Source: an uncultured Erythrobacter sp. (lineage in GTDB: Bacteria > Pseudomonadota > Alphaproteobacteria > Sphingomonadales > Sphingomonadaceae). From it: DNA of 35,224 nt. The position numbers were made by a program, and so were the translations under genes. The notes beneath the pieces are model-generated. The model made no database searches and had not been told where the DNA came from. It saw only the letters and a program-made list of their open reading frames with translations. Positions within the stretch are counted from its first letter, which is position 1; each line of letters opens with the position of its first letter. Below are positions 7,701 to 16,802 of this stretch, piece by piece. The stretch covers positions 1 to 35,224 of the forward strand of contig CALLQC010000096.1 in NCBI GenBank assembly GCA_938015255.1. The letters run 5' to 3'.

Positions 7701-8192
7701 TCAGCCTTCTTCTCCGCCTGCGCGTTCATCACCCGCGGCAAGAACCTCTGCATCGAATGTATGCGTCCCGCCGCCGGAAACGGTGATTGTCACTTCGGCT
7801 GTTCCGCCCGGCTTCAGATCAGCGGAAGGCTCAAACGCCATGACATGCAGCGCACCGGGCTTGAATTCCACCTCTGTGCCATTGGTAAGCGGAATGGGCA
7901 GAGCTTCCATCATCTGCACCTTGAAATCGTATTCGCCGTAATCGTGCAGCGTGGCGCTGCCTGCCTGCGCTACTTCTGCCTTGCGGATTGTGAGCCCCCG
8001 ATCCCCTTCGTATTTGAGATCGAAGTAGACTGCCGCCGGGTTCCCTTCGATCGCGTTCAGCACCATGCGCGGATTTTCGATGGTCATGCCGGGAATGGTG
8101 CCGGCCTCTTCCGCAGGCGCCTCTGGCTCGCTGCTGCACGCTGTCAGAGAAAGTGCTGCAGCCAATAGGCCGCCGTTGATCATGTGCTTCAT
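7701..8192 (-). CDS. PCu(A)C-domain copper-binding lipoprotein
   Basis: 163 residues from ATG 8192 (an upstream in-frame ATG at 8291 would lack a signal sequence). The N-terminus [19 protein letters not shown] is a lipoprotein signal with lipobox L-T-A-C19. The PCuAC domain (about 34-150) keeps the copper-ligand pattern: H83, M94 or M95, and H116-x-M118. Family members bind Cu(I) in the periplasm and pass it to the Cu(A) or Cu(B) site of cytochrome oxidase. The C-terminal [13 protein letters not shown] is the usual last strand. It is divergent from dnaK across about 195 bp; no oxidase or Sco gene is nearby. Confidence 0.85.
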   Translation of the reverse strand: MKHMINGGLLAAALSLTACSSEPEAPAEEAGTIPGMTIENPRMVLNAIEGNPAAVYFDLKYEGDRGLTIRKAEVAQAGSATLHDYGEYDFKVQMMEALPIPLTNGTEVEFKPGALHVMAFEPSADLKPGGTAEVTITVSGGGTHTFDAEVLAAGDERAGGEEG

Positions 8193-8269
8193 TCTGCGTC
8201 CCGTCTGGAATGTGTTGTTCACGATGTTGTCCCCTCCTTGGATGGGATGAAAACTAGTGCGGTCGATCT

Positions 8270-8300
8270 CTTGTGCCAAGCAAAACCGCACCTATATCCG
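8270..8300 (+). promoter_or_regulatory. Heat-shock (RpoH/sigma-32) promoter of dnaK
   Basis: CTTG at 8270-8273, a 17-base spacer, then CCTATATCCG at 8291-8300. This matches every defined position of the alphaproteobacterial RpoH consensus as I know it (CTTG-N17/18-CYTATNTNNG). Transcription would begin near 8305, leaving a leader of about 80 bases before the dnaK ATG at 8388. Confidence 0.8.
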
Positions 8301-8387
8301 CCGTGTATTCGAGCCGCTGAGGCATCTCGCCGGGACAGGGAGATGCGCGAAGGCGGTGTCCAACAACGTCCAATGGATGGGGAAATA

Positions 8388-10319
8388 ATGGGTAAAGTAA
8401 TCGGTATCGACCTCGGTACGACCAACAGCTGTGTATCGGTGATGGACGGCGGCAAGCCGAAGGTTATTGAAAACTCCGAAGGTGCGCGCACGACGCCTTC
8501 GATCGTTGCGTTCACCAAGGATGGCGAACGTCTCATCGGTCAGCCGGCCAAGCGCCAGGCTGTGACCAATCCCGACAACACCTTGTTCGCGATCAAGCGT
8601 CTGATCGGTCGCCGGTTCGATGATCCGCTGACCAAGAAGGACATGGAAATCGTCCCCTATGAAATCGTCAAAGGCAAAAATGGCGATGCGTGGGTGAAAG
8701 CAGGCGGCGAAGATTACAGCCCGTCGCAGATTTCCGCCTTCATTCTGCAGAAGATGAAAGAAACCGCTGAGAGCTATCTTGGCGAAACGGTCGACCAGGC
8801 AGTTATCACTGTTCCGGCCTACTTCAACGATGCGCAGCGCCAGGCGACCAAAGACGCCGGCCAGATCGCAGGTCTGGAAGTTCTTCGCATCATCAACGAG
8901 CCGACGGCAGCCGCGCTTGCCTATGGCATGGACAAGGAAGACGGCAAGACAATCGCCGTTTACGACCTTGGCGGCGGCACATTCGACGTTTCGATCCTTG
9001 AGATCGGTGACGGCGTTTTTGAAGTGAAGTCGACCAATGGCGACACGTTCCTGGGCGGTGAAGACTTTGACAACGCGATTGTCGAGTGGCTCGCTGAGCA
9101 GTTCAAGAAAAAAGAGAATATGGACCTGCGCAAGGATAAGCTTGCGCTCCAGCGTCTGAAAGAAGCGGCGGAAAAGGCCAAGATCGAGCTTTCCAGCTCG
9201 GCCACGACCGAAGTGAACCTGCCCTTCATCACCGCTCGCATGGAAGATGGTTCGTCCACTCCGCTGCATCTGGTCGAGACGATCAATCGCTCTGATCTTG
9301 AAAAGATGGTCGGCGATCTGATCAACCGCACTCTTGATCCTTGCAAGAAAGCCTTGGCTGATGCCGGTGTTTCCAAGGATGAGATCGACGAGGTGATCCT
9401 TGTCGGCGGTATGACCCGCATGCCCAAGGTGCGCGAAGTGGTTGAGAAATTCTTCGAGGCCAAGCCGCACACCGGCGTGAACCCGGACGAAGTTGTTGCC
9501 ATGGGCGCGGCCATTCAGGCGGGCGTTCTTCAGGGCGACGTGAAAGACGTGCTGCTGCTTGACGTGACGCCGCTTTCGCTGGGAATTGAAACGCTTGGCG
9601 GTGTCTTCACCCGCATGATCGATCGCAACACGACGATCCCGACCAAGAAGACCCAGACCTATTCGACCGCAGAAGACAACCAGAACGCGGTGACGATCAA
9701 GGTATTCCAGGGTGAGCGCGAAATGGCGGCAGACAACAAGCTGCTCGGCAACTTTGACCTCGTCGGCATTCCGCCCGCACCGCGCGGCGTTCCGCAGATC
9801 GAAGTGACCTTTGATATCGACGCCAACGGCATCGTGTCCGTCGCGGCGAAAGACAAGGGCACCGGCAAAGAGCAGACCATCAAGATTCAGGCTTCGGGCG
9901 GTCTGTCCGATTCCGACATCGATCAGATGGTTCAGGACGCTGAAAAGTTCGCAGACGAGGACAAGAAGCGCCGCGAGAGCGCCGAAGCCCGCAACCAGGC
10001 AGACAGCCTTGTCCATGCGACTGAGAAGCAGCTTGAAGAGCACGGCGACAAGGTATCGGCTGATGTCAAATCCTCGGTTGAGGAAGCGATTGCCGCGACC
10101 AAGACCGCGCTTGAAGGTGACGATGCCGAAGAGATCAGCGCCAAGGCTCAGGCGCTTACAGAAGTGGCAATGAAAATGGGCCAGGAAATCTACCAGCAGG
10201 AACAGGCCAATGCGGCCCCTGAAGGCGGAGATGCTGGCGAAGAAACCGCTTCTGAACCGGAAGATGAAGATGTAGTCGACGCCGAATTTTCCGAGGTCGA
10301 CGAAGACAAAAAGGGCTAA
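8388..10319 (+). CDS. dnaK: Molecular chaperone DnaK (Hsp70)
   Basis: 643 residues. Start ATG 8388 ([15 protein letters not shown]) is preceded by GGGGA four bases upstream. The nucleotide-binding domain covers about 1-385: [10 protein letters not shown] phosphate loop, [32 protein letters not shown] and [16 protein letters not shown] motifs. The linker [18 protein letters not shown] (about 387-404) leads into the substrate-binding domain and helical lid. The tail is acidic and ends [16 protein letters not shown], typical of alphaproteobacterial DnaK. It binds exposed hydrophobic segments of unfolded proteins with ATP and works with DnaJ (next gene) and GrpE (upstream). Confidence 0.98.
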   Translation: MGKVIGIDLGTTNSCVSVMDGGKPKVIENSEGARTTPSIVAFTKDGERLIGQPAKRQAVTNPDNTLFAIKRLIGRRFDDPLTKKDMEIVPYEIVKGKNGDAWVKAGGEDYSPSQISAFILQKMKETAESYLGETVDQAVITVPAYFNDAQRQATKDAGQIAGLEVLRIINEPTAAALAYGMDKEDGKTIAVYDLGGGTFDVSILEIGDGVFEVKSTNGDTFLGGEDFDNAIVEWLAEQFKKKENMDLRKDKLALQRLKEAAEKAKIELSSSATTEVNLPFITARMEDGSSTPLHLVETINRSDLEKMVGDLINRTLDPCKKALADAGVSKDEIDEVILVGGMTRMPKVREVVEKFFEAKPHTGVNPDEVVAMGAAIQAGVLQGDVKDVLLLDVTPLSLGIETLGGVFTRMIDRNTTIPTKKTQTYSTAEDNQNAVTIKVFQGEREMAADNKLLGNFDLVGIPPAPRGVPQIEVTFDIDANGIVSVAAKDKGTGKEQTIKIQASGGLSDSDIDQMVQDAEKFADEDKKRRESAEARNQADSLVHATEKQLEEHGDKVSADVKSSVEEAIAATKTALEGDDAEEISAKAQALTEVAMKMGQEIYQQEQANAAPEGGDAGEETASEPEDEDVVDAEFSEVDEDKKG

Positions 10320-10336
10320 GCCCGGATGCAAATCTC

Positions 10337-10382
10337 CCGCCGCCCGGCCACTGCGCAACATGCTCAGCGGTTCGGGCGGCGG
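10337..10382 (+). other. Inverted repeat between dnaK and dnaJ
   Basis: CCGCCGCCCG (10337-10346) is perfectly complementary to CGGGCGGCGG (10373-10382). Six further inner positions (10348-10353 with 10365-10370) pair with one mismatch, giving a long, very stable RNA hairpin 17 bases after the dnaK stop. There is no T-run after it, so it is unlikely to be a simple terminator. A processing or attenuation element that sets the dnaK:dnaJ ratio is more plausible. Confidence 0.65.
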
Positions 10383-10407
10383 ACGGTTTGAAGGGGATTA
10401 GGTCAGC

Positions 10408-11556
10408 ATGTCCGCAACCCAGATCGATTATTATCAGACGCTCGAAGTGTCGCGCGATGCAGATGGCGCGACGCTAAAGAGCGCGTATCGCAAACTTGCG
10501 ATGAAATATCACCCGGATCGCAATCCGGGTGATGCCGAGGCAGAGGCGCGGTTCAAGGCCTGTAACGAGGCCTATGAGTGCCTCAAGGATCCGCAGAAGC
10601 GCGCGGCCTATGATCGCTTCGGGCACGAGGCCTTTACGCAGGGCATGAACGGCGGCGGAGGCGGCGGCTTTGGCGGCGGCCGCGGCCATCAGGGTGACTT
10701 CGGCGATATCGGCGACATCTTTGAAACCATCTTTGGCAGCGCGTTTGGCGGGGGCGGAGCTGCCCGGCAACAGCAACGCCGCGGCGCGGATCTGCGTTTT
10801 GACATGCAGGTCAGCCTGGAAGAGGCATTTGACGGCAAGAGCACTGAAATTGAAATCGAAGTCTCACAAAGCTGTGAAACCTGCGATGGATCAGGGGCCA
10901 CGCCGGGCACTGGCGAGCGGACTTGCAATCTGTGCCAGGGTCAGGGATCAGTCCGGGCCAAACAGGGTCTGTTCGTTGTAGAGCGACCATGCCCAACGTG
11001 CAGCGGGCGCGGTGTCGTGATCGAAGATCCTTGCGGTGATTGCCGCGGAGAAGGGCGGGTTGATCGCCCGCAGGCCTTGCAGGTCGATATTCCGCCGGGC
11101 GTTGACACTGGCACCCGCATCCGCCTTTCCGGCAAGGGAGAGGCCGGCGCGCGCGGGGCGCCTCCGGGCGATCTCTACATCTTCATCCATGTGAAACCGC
11201 ACACTGTGTTTGAGCGTGAAGGCACTACACTCGCAACGCGCATTCCGGTCAGCTTCACGACTGCGGCGCTGGGCGGCAGCGTGAATATTCCCGATCTCGA
11301 CGGTTCGACCAACACCGTCGACATTCCAGCCGGCATCCAGTCGGGCAAGCAGCTGCGCGTACGCGGGGCCGGTATGCCGGTGCTTCAGGGGCGCGGGCGC
11401 GGTGATCTGGTCGTTGAAATAGCGGTTGAGACACCAACCAGGCTATCAAAGAAGCAGAAGGAAATTCTGGCCCAGTTCCGTGAAACGGAAACCGGTGATG
11501 AATGCCCTGAAAGCAAGGGCTTCTTTTCAAAGTTGAAAGACGCGTTCGACATTTAG
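10408..11556 (+). CDS. dnaJ: Co-chaperone DnaJ (Hsp40)
   Basis: 382 residues with the full class A (type I) layout. The J domain (about 5-72) has H35-P36-D37 that stimulates DnaK ATPase. A Gly/Phe-rich linker (about 77-115, runs of GGG) follows. The zinc region has four CxxCxGxG repeats: CETCDGSG, CNLCQGQG, CPTCSGRG and CGDCRGEG. The two C-terminal substrate-binding beta domains include the DIPPGVDTGTRIRLSGKGEAG segment in pieces. It lies 88 bp downstream of dnaK on the same strand, separated only by the hairpin, so co-transcription from the RpoH promoter is expected. Confidence 0.97.
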   Translation: MSATQIDYYQTLEVSRDADGATLKSAYRKLAMKYHPDRNPGDAEAEARFKACNEAYECLKDPQKRAAYDRFGHEAFTQGMNGGGGGGFGGGRGHQGDFGDIGDIFETIFGSAFGGGGAARQQQRRGADLRFDMQVSLEEAFDGKSTEIEIEVSQSCETCDGSGATPGTGERTCNLCQGQGSVRAKQGLFVVERPCPTCSGRGVVIEDPCGDCRGEGRVDRPQALQVDIPPGVDTGTRIRLSGKGEAGARGAPPGDLYIFIHVKPHTVFEREGTTLATRIPVSFTTAALGGSVNIPDLDGSTNTVDIPAGIQSGKQLRVRGAGMPVLQGRGRGDLVVEIAVETPTRLSKKQKEILAQFRETETGDECPESKGFFSKLKDAFDI

Positions 11557-11600
11557 GGCGTGCGGGGCTACGCCTTTCGGAAACGAGAGGAGATCCCGAT

Positions 11601-12494
11601 ATGAACCGCCCCGCCGCCTTTGCATTGCTATCCGCCGCCATATTGATTTCGCCCGCCCATGCGCAGCGCAATTTCGACAATGTCGAGGTCACATCCGAAG
11701 AGGTCGCCCCAGGTGTGGCGGTTCTGTTTGGTGCGGGCGGGAATATCGGGGTTAGCCATGGCGACGATGCGACTGTGATTATTGACGATCAGTTTGCACC
11801 GCTTTCAGGCAAGATCGAACGTGCGATTGCCAATCTCGGGGCGAAACCGGTCAAATATGTCGTCAACACCCACTGGCATTTCGATCATACCGGCGGCAAC
11901 GAGCATTTCGGCAAGACCGGCGCGACAATTTTCGCGCATGACAATGTGCGTGTGCGCATGGCGAGCGGAGGCAGCGCAGCTGGCAACCAGACACCGCCCG
12001 CACCCAAGGAAGCTCTGCCGGTTGTCACCTATGGCCAGGGAATGCGGTTTCATATCAATGGAGACACGATCAACCTGATGTTCCTGGGCGGCGGTCACAC
12101 GGACGGTGACAGCGTCGTCATGTGGGAAGAAAAGAACGTCGTTCACATGGGCGATCTCTATTTCAAGATTAACGGCTATCCGTTCATCGACACCAATTCC
12201 GGCGGCAATGTATACAACGCCATGCAATCGCTGGATCTGGTGATTGCGATGATCGACGATGAGACCCGTGTGATCCCCGGTCACGGCCCGATGTCGAACA
12301 AGGCGGAACTGGTCGCCTACCGCGCGATGATTGGTGAGGCAGTTGGCCGTGTTGAAGCGCTCAACGAACAGGGGATGAGCCTGGAGGATGCCGTTGCCGC
12401 CAAACCGCTCGACGGGATTGACCGGGGCGAGGGCGGATTTATCAGCGCCGATGCGTTTGTCGGGGCTATCTGGCGCAGTATCGAGGGCTCATAG
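11601..12494 (+). CDS. Secreted metallo-beta-lactamase-fold hydrolase
   Basis: 297 residues. Residues 1-21 are a signal peptide ending in PAHA-Q, so the protein is probably periplasmic. The MBL zinc motif is H91-W-H93-F-D95-H96; later ligands lie in GGGHTDGDSV (near residue 170), HMGDLYF (Asp bridging both metals) and VIPGHGP. That is a complete binuclear site. The class includes subclass B3-like lactamases and many broader hydrolases; no substrate can be assigned, and resistance should not be inferred. AGGAG eight bases before ATG 11601 is a good ribosome site. It is 44 bp after dnaJ and may be read through from it. It converges with the patatin gene (stops 1 bp apart). Confidence 0.87.
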   Translation: MNRPAAFALLSAAILISPAHAQRNFDNVEVTSEEVAPGVAVLFGAGGNIGVSHGDDATVIIDDQFAPLSGKIERAIANLGAKPVKYVVNTHWHFDHTGGNEHFGKTGATIFAHDNVRVRMASGGSAAGNQTPPAPKEALPVVTYGQGMRFHINGDTINLMFLGGGHTDGDSVVMWEEKNVVHMGDLYFKINGYPFIDTNSGGNVYNAMQSLDLVIAMIDDETRVIPGHGPMSNKAELVAYRAMIGEAVGRVEALNEQGMSLEDAVAAKPLDGIDRGEGGFISADAFVGAIWRSIEGS

Positions 12495-12495
12495 C

Positions 12496-14814
12496 TTACC
12501 CGAAGCGTTCGGCTATTTCCGCACCGATCTGCTCCAGCAGACCTTTGTCGCATCGACCGGCTGACTGTTCTTCTTCGATAATGGCTTCGAAGACGGCGCG
12601 CTTATACTTGCGGGTCATGTCGACCGGCAGGCCGCTTTCTACCGTGGATGCGACGAAGTCCACCATTCGCTCCGCGCCATGCAGGCGGCCCCAGATGTAA
12701 TCGTTTTCGCGGTAATGCCGGCTGAAAAACGCGCCGAAATTGTAGAACTCGATCCCGCGCAAGGTCGCGCGCGTGCCGCCCTCCCTAATTGAGCGAGCGT
12801 CATCGGGTGAGATACGGTCGATCTTGACCGGGTTGAATTCTGCGAGCCGGTCACTTTGCACAAGTGGCAAAGTCGCCACGTCGTAAAACGGGAAGCCGAG
12901 ATAAGTCAGCAGCATCCGGCGTTTCAGGTTCTTGGGCATGGCTTCAAGCGCGTCAGTAAGCAGCCGCTCCGCTTCAAGATCGGTTTCTGGGAGCAGGCGC
13001 TGACTGGCAAGAAAATCGAGCACCGCCGCTGGATTATCGAGCACATTGCGCGATAGCTGGCGGAATTGGTCGCTTTGCAGCGCACTTTCATCCGCACGGT
13101 GATAGATGCCCAGAATATCGTATATGCGGGCGCGTGCTATATCGAGGGCATCATCGGGAATTTCCGGATCGGATTCCCAGTCACGCGCCAGTCTGCGTGC
13201 GAGCAATTGCAGGCGGCGAATCCGGAAACCGATATCGTGCGCTCTGAAAAAGGATATCGCCGCATCGGTTGCGCCGCCGCCTTCTTCGGTCAGTGTATCC
13301 AGCCCCTGCGCCAGCAAGACACGGCGAAAAGCGTTTGCGATCATCCCGCTGTCCGCCAGCGAAAGCTCTGGCGCGGCCGTATGCGTCAGTTCTGCCAAGC
13401 GATCGATAATGCTGGTTAATTTGGTCTGCGCATACGCACCAAATGCATACCCGGCACGCTCTGCCGCAGCATTCTGGGCCTTGCTGCGCCAGTTCGCGAG
13501 CCGTTTGGGCGTCGGGCTGTCCAGGAAAAAAGTCAGGCCAAACAGCTTTTCGACCGCGCGATCGATTTCCGGCCGGAGGCCAGCGACGATGCGCTGCATC
13601 CTCTGTGCTTCACGCGATTGCAGTTCAATCCGCTCGAGATCGTCCCTGATCGGCTGTTCGCGGGGAATTGTGGAAAGCGAACCGAATATTGCTGCGAAGA
13701 ACCCGACCGGCTCATTCGTCGCATCGCCAACGGACCCGGTGCGATCAGGTCGCGGATCGATATAGACGAACCTGCGATCGACTTCCCTCTGAGAAGTCCG
13801 CTTGCCAAGCGCTTCAAGCGCGGCGCCGAAAGGCTTGTTGACCAGAACCGAGCCATCAATCAGCGCGACATCATCCACCGTTCCATCGCGCACATGGACG
13901 GGCATTATTCGTGAAAGGAAAGCCCCGCGGCTTTTCCAGTGCCGCCCTTCGCTAGCGGCGAGGCGATCGATTTCTTGCAGCATCAATGGCGGAAACGCGC
14001 CGGGAAAACTTGCCGTGGCGCGCGCTGCGATGACGAGTTCGAGCGGATCGGCCAGCGAATTGGTGCAGTCGGTCGTTGTCTTTGCAGAGAAGCTGATCGG
14101 CAGGCGATGCTCCGTTTCCTCTACTAGACTGGGTGAATTCAGTCGCAGCATCTCGCTATGCCCGCGAAAATCGGTGACAGTTACGAACAGATCAACAGGA
14201 TGATCATGCGGGAGCAAAGGCGGCCCCAGATTGCTGGCCGCCATGCTTTCAAGTGCCTCAAACAACATCCCGGAAAAGTGATCGCCGGAGAAAGGCGGTT
14301 TGAACCAGCGGCCCCGCACAAGGCGCGAAACCTTGGTGCGAACCTCTTCGCGCGTTTCGGGAGAGACGCTTTCGCTCACGGCGTTTCCGGGACGGCGCAG
14401 AAACCAGTCGGCAATCGGTTGTGCCCAGATTTTGGCATAGCGCCACATCGGCGCTGCATCCGGATCGGTCAGGCGGCTGACATCGGCGTTTTCTAGCCAG
14501 AGGTCTGTGAGCGGTTCAAGCGATTGGCCAGAATGGATCGCCTGGGCCAGGAATACCGCGTTAATCCCGCCCGCGCTTGCCCCGGTCAAAATGTCGGGCA
14601 GGACCCGCAATCTCAGGCCATGTTCCTGCTCAATTGCGGCAATGAAATCGCGGTACACTCCCGCTACGCCATCAACCTGTTCCATGTCAGGTGAGTGGTA
14701 ACACCGGCTCGCCCGGGCAAGATGCCAGACCTCTTTGGTTACGCCGTGCATGTAAACTGCAAGGCTCACGCCGCCATAGCAGACCAGAGCCAGTCGAAGT
14801 TCCTTTTGACGCAT
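12496..14814 (-). CDS. Large patatin-like phospholipase-domain protein
   Basis: 772 residues from ATG 14814 (MRQKELRLALVCYGG); a TTG start at 14880 is less likely. The patatin domain occupies the N-terminal 340 residues or so. It has the oxyanion segment CYGGVSLAVYMHG, the nucleophile elbow G78-A-S80-A-G82 and the catalytic Asp in LIDGSVLVNKPF near residue 320, where the usual third residue Gly of DGG is Ser. The remaining 430 residues are helical and resemble the C-terminal DUF3376-type extension seen in large bacterial patatins. Patatins hydrolyse acyl esters of phospholipids. No signal peptide or membrane segment is seen. It is divergent from radA (71-bp gap). Confidence 0.86.
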   Translation of the reverse strand: MRQKELRLALVCYGGVSLAVYMHGVTKEVWHLARASRCYHSPDMEQVDGVAGVYRDFIAAIEQEHGLRLRVLPDILTGASAGGINAVFLAQAIHSGQSLEPLTDLWLENADVSRLTDPDAAPMWRYAKIWAQPIADWFLRRPGNAVSESVSPETREEVRTKVSRLVRGRWFKPPFSGDHFSGMLFEALESMAASNLGPPLLPHDHPVDLFVTVTDFRGHSEMLRLNSPSLVEETEHRLPISFSAKTTTDCTNSLADPLELVIAARATASFPGAFPPLMLQEIDRLAASEGRHWKSRGAFLSRIMPVHVRDGTVDDVALIDGSVLVNKPFGAALEALGKRTSQREVDRRFVYIDPRPDRTGSVGDATNEPVGFFAAIFGSLSTIPREQPIRDDLERIELQSREAQRMQRIVAGLRPEIDRAVEKLFGLTFFLDSPTPKRLANWRSKAQNAAAERAGYAFGAYAQTKLTSIIDRLAELTHTAAPELSLADSGMIANAFRRVLLAQGLDTLTEEGGGATDAAISFFRAHDIGFRIRRLQLLARRLARDWESDPEIPDDALDIARARIYDILGIYHRADESALQSDQFRQLSRNVLDNPAAVLDFLASQRLLPETDLEAERLLTDALEAMPKNLKRRMLLTYLGFPFYDVATLPLVQSDRLAEFNPVKIDRISPDDARSIREGGTRATLRGIEFYNFGAFFSRHYRENDYIWGRLHGAERMVDFVASTVESGLPVDMTRKYKRAVFEAIIEEEQSAGRCDKGLLEQIGAEIAERFG

Positions 14815-14885
14815 GCCCGCCACTCTTACGGGGATAGCGCGGCTTTGCAATTGCGTTCCGCAAATGTTCCGCTTATTCAATCATT

Positions 14886-16253
14886 ATGACGAAGAGCAAG
14901 AAACGGTATGTCTGTCAGGCATGTGGGGGAGTATCTGCGCGCTGGCAGGGTCAGTGTCCGGATTGCTCGGAATGGAACACGATGGTTGAGGATGCGCCCG
15001 CAACCGTTTTCTCGCAAAAGCATGATCTGTCTCGTGGTGGACGCGGGATTGAATTCGTGCCGCTCAACAGGCCGACCGAACTTCCGGTGCGCAAATCTAC
15101 CGGTCTGGCGGAGTTTGACCGTGCGCTTGGCGGGGGATTGGTACCGGGCTCAGCGGTGCTGATGGGCGGCGATCCGGGGATCGGGAAATCGACCCTCTTG
15201 CTTCAAACGGCTGCGACAATCGCGCGCGGCGGAAACGATGTCGTTTATGTCAGCGGTGAAGAAGCAGCCGGGCAGGTGCGCCTGCGCGCCTCACGTCTGG
15301 GTGTCGCGGATGCTCCAATTCGCCTCGCCTCGGAAACATCCGTGCGCGATATCCTGACAACGCTGGGGCAGGGCGAGCCGCCCGCGTTACTCGTAATTGA
15401 TTCGATCCAGACAATGCATTCCGACACGATTGAGGGGGCGCCCGGCACAGTCAGCCAGGTGCGCGGCTGCGCGCTTGAACTGATCCGCTTTGCGAAGGAG
15501 AAGGGAACCGTTCTTGTCCTTGTCGGGCATGTGACCAAAGACGGCAATATCGCCGGGCCGCGTGTGCTTGAACACATGGTCGACGTTGTCATGAGCTTCG
15601 AAGGGGAGCGAAGCCATCAATACCGGATCCTGCGCGCGCTGAAGAACAGGTTTGGCGCGGTTGACGAGATTGGCGTGTTTTCAATGGTCAGCGAAGGGCT
15701 GGAAGAGGTATCCAACCCCTCAATGCTGTTCCTTTCCGGCCGCGATCAGCCCCTTGCTGGTAGCGCGGTGTTCCCCGCTCTGGAGGGAACGCGGCCCGTG
15801 CTTGTCGAAATTCAGGCGCTTATCGTGCGGTTGCAGTCGGGCGCAACACCGCGACGGGCGGTCGTGGGCTGGGACAATGGCAGAATGGCCATGCTCCTTG
15901 CGGTGCTCGAATCGCGCTGCGGGCTGAATTTCTCTTCTGCAGAAGTCTACCTCAACATTGCGGGCGGCTATCGTCTGTCGGACCCTGCGGCTGATCTGGC
16001 GGTCGCCGCTGCGCTCGTATCGGCGCTGGCAGACAAGCCGCTGCCGGACAAGGCAGCATGGTTTGGCGAAGTGTCATTGGCGGGCGAAATCAGGCCTGTG
16101 GCTCATGCCGATTTGCGCCTGCGAGAGGCGGCGAAGCTGGGCTTTAACAAAGGGTTTGGCCCGTCCGATGCCAAGACTTCGGGCAAGGCAATTGCGTATC
16201 GCGGTTTGGGACAACTTTCTAACCTCGTTGACCATGTGATGGGGAGCCAATAG
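14886..16253 (+). CDS. radA: DNA repair protein RadA (Sms)
   Basis: 455 residues. The N-terminal zinc finger is C10-QA-C13 ... C24-PD-C27. The RecA-like ATPase has Walker A GGDPGIGKST near residues 94-103 and a Walker B LLVIDSIQTM block near residue 170. The RadA-specific KNRFG motif is near residue 253. The C-terminal part (about 290-455) is the Lon-protease-like domain without its catalytic residues. RadA is a hexameric helicase-like motor that extends RecA recombination intermediates by branch migration. It starts a plus-strand group radA-cvpA-IscU-like with gaps of 10 and 5 bp. Confidence 0.96.
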   Translation: MTKSKKRYVCQACGGVSARWQGQCPDCSEWNTMVEDAPATVFSQKHDLSRGGRGIEFVPLNRPTELPVRKSTGLAEFDRALGGGLVPGSAVLMGGDPGIGKSTLLLQTAATIARGGNDVVYVSGEEAAGQVRLRASRLGVADAPIRLASETSVRDILTTLGQGEPPALLVIDSIQTMHSDTIEGAPGTVSQVRGCALELIRFAKEKGTVLVLVGHVTKDGNIAGPRVLEHMVDVVMSFEGERSHQYRILRALKNRFGAVDEIGVFSMVSEGLEEVSNPSMLFLSGRDQPLAGSAVFPALEGTRPVLVEIQALIVRLQSGATPRRAVVGWDNGRMAMLLAVLESRCGLNFSSAEVYLNIAGGYRLSDPAADLAVAAALVSALADKPLPDKAAWFGEVSLAGEIRPVAHADLRLREAAKLGFNKGFGPSDAKTSGKAIAYRGLGQLSNLVDHVMGSQ

Positions 16254-16263
16254 TCCTGCGGGC

Positions 16264-16797
16264 ATGAATCTGTTCGATGTCATCGTCCTGTTCGTTGTGG
16301 GTTTTGCTGCGATCGGTGGTTTCATGCGTGGCCTTGTGCAGGAGGTTCTCTCTCTTGCCGCATGGATACTCGCTGCGTTTGCGGTGTATTATCTGCACGA
16401 TCTTCTCACTGAGGCCCTGCGCAACTGGTACAATGCGGAGCCAGCTACGCCGCTGCTTGCTTTCGTTCTGCTGCTGCTGATTCCCTATGCGGCTATGCGC
16501 GTTATCGCGACGAATGCTGGGGAGGCTTCGCGCAATTCCGTGATGGGACCGATTGACCGGGTTCTGGGCTTTGGCTTTGGCGCTGTGAAGGGCGCGCTGA
16601 TTGTGGTTTTCGCGTTTTCGATCATTGCCATCGGCTTCGATTCGGCCTGGGGTTACAAGGGACGTCCTGGTTGGATGACGCAGGGGCGCACCTATCCGGC
16701 TGCAGATGTCTTCTCCCGCCAGCTTGTGCAGATGATAGCGGACCGGCGTGCGCGTCTGATCAAAGAGGCTGAGGAAGAGGCCAAGGCAGCCGAATAA
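16264..16797 (+). CDS. cvpA: CvpA family inner-membrane protein
   Basis: 177 residues with four hydrophobic segments at about 4-22, 28-46, 62-80 and 100-120. The family pattern is visible in FDVIVLFVVGFAAIGGFMRGLVQEVLSL (in pieces), DRVLGFGFGAVKGALIV and a hydrophilic, charged C-terminal tail. CvpA was first linked to colicin V production in E. coli; its molecular role is unsettled, with envelope-homeostasis phenotypes reported. It lies 10 bp after radA, a common alphaproteobacterial neighbour. Confidence 0.9.
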   Translation: MNLFDVIVLFVVGFAAIGGFMRGLVQEVLSLAAWILAAFAVYYLHDLLTEALRNWYNAEPATPLLAFVLLLLIPYAAMRVIATNAGEASRNSVMGPIDRVLGFGFGAVKGALIVVFAFSIIAIGFDSAWGYKGRPGWMTQGRTYPAADVFSRQLVQMIADRRARLIKEAEEEAKAAE

Positions 16798-16802
16798 AGG
16801 CG

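Noticed and set aside
8292..10361. 689-codon open frame on the minus strand antisense to the whole of dnaK
   Set aside because: Long antisense frames arise from biased third positions in GC-rich, highly expressed genes. The product shows no known domain, and dnaK is certain.
11557..11577. Possible rho-independent terminator after dnaJ
   Set aside because: GGCGT/ACGCC is only a five-base stem followed by three T residues, too weak to call.
11601..12494. Metallo-beta-lactamase-fold protein as an antibiotic-resistance gene
   Set aside because: The fold is shared by many hydrolases, and the visible motifs do not identify a true lactamase.
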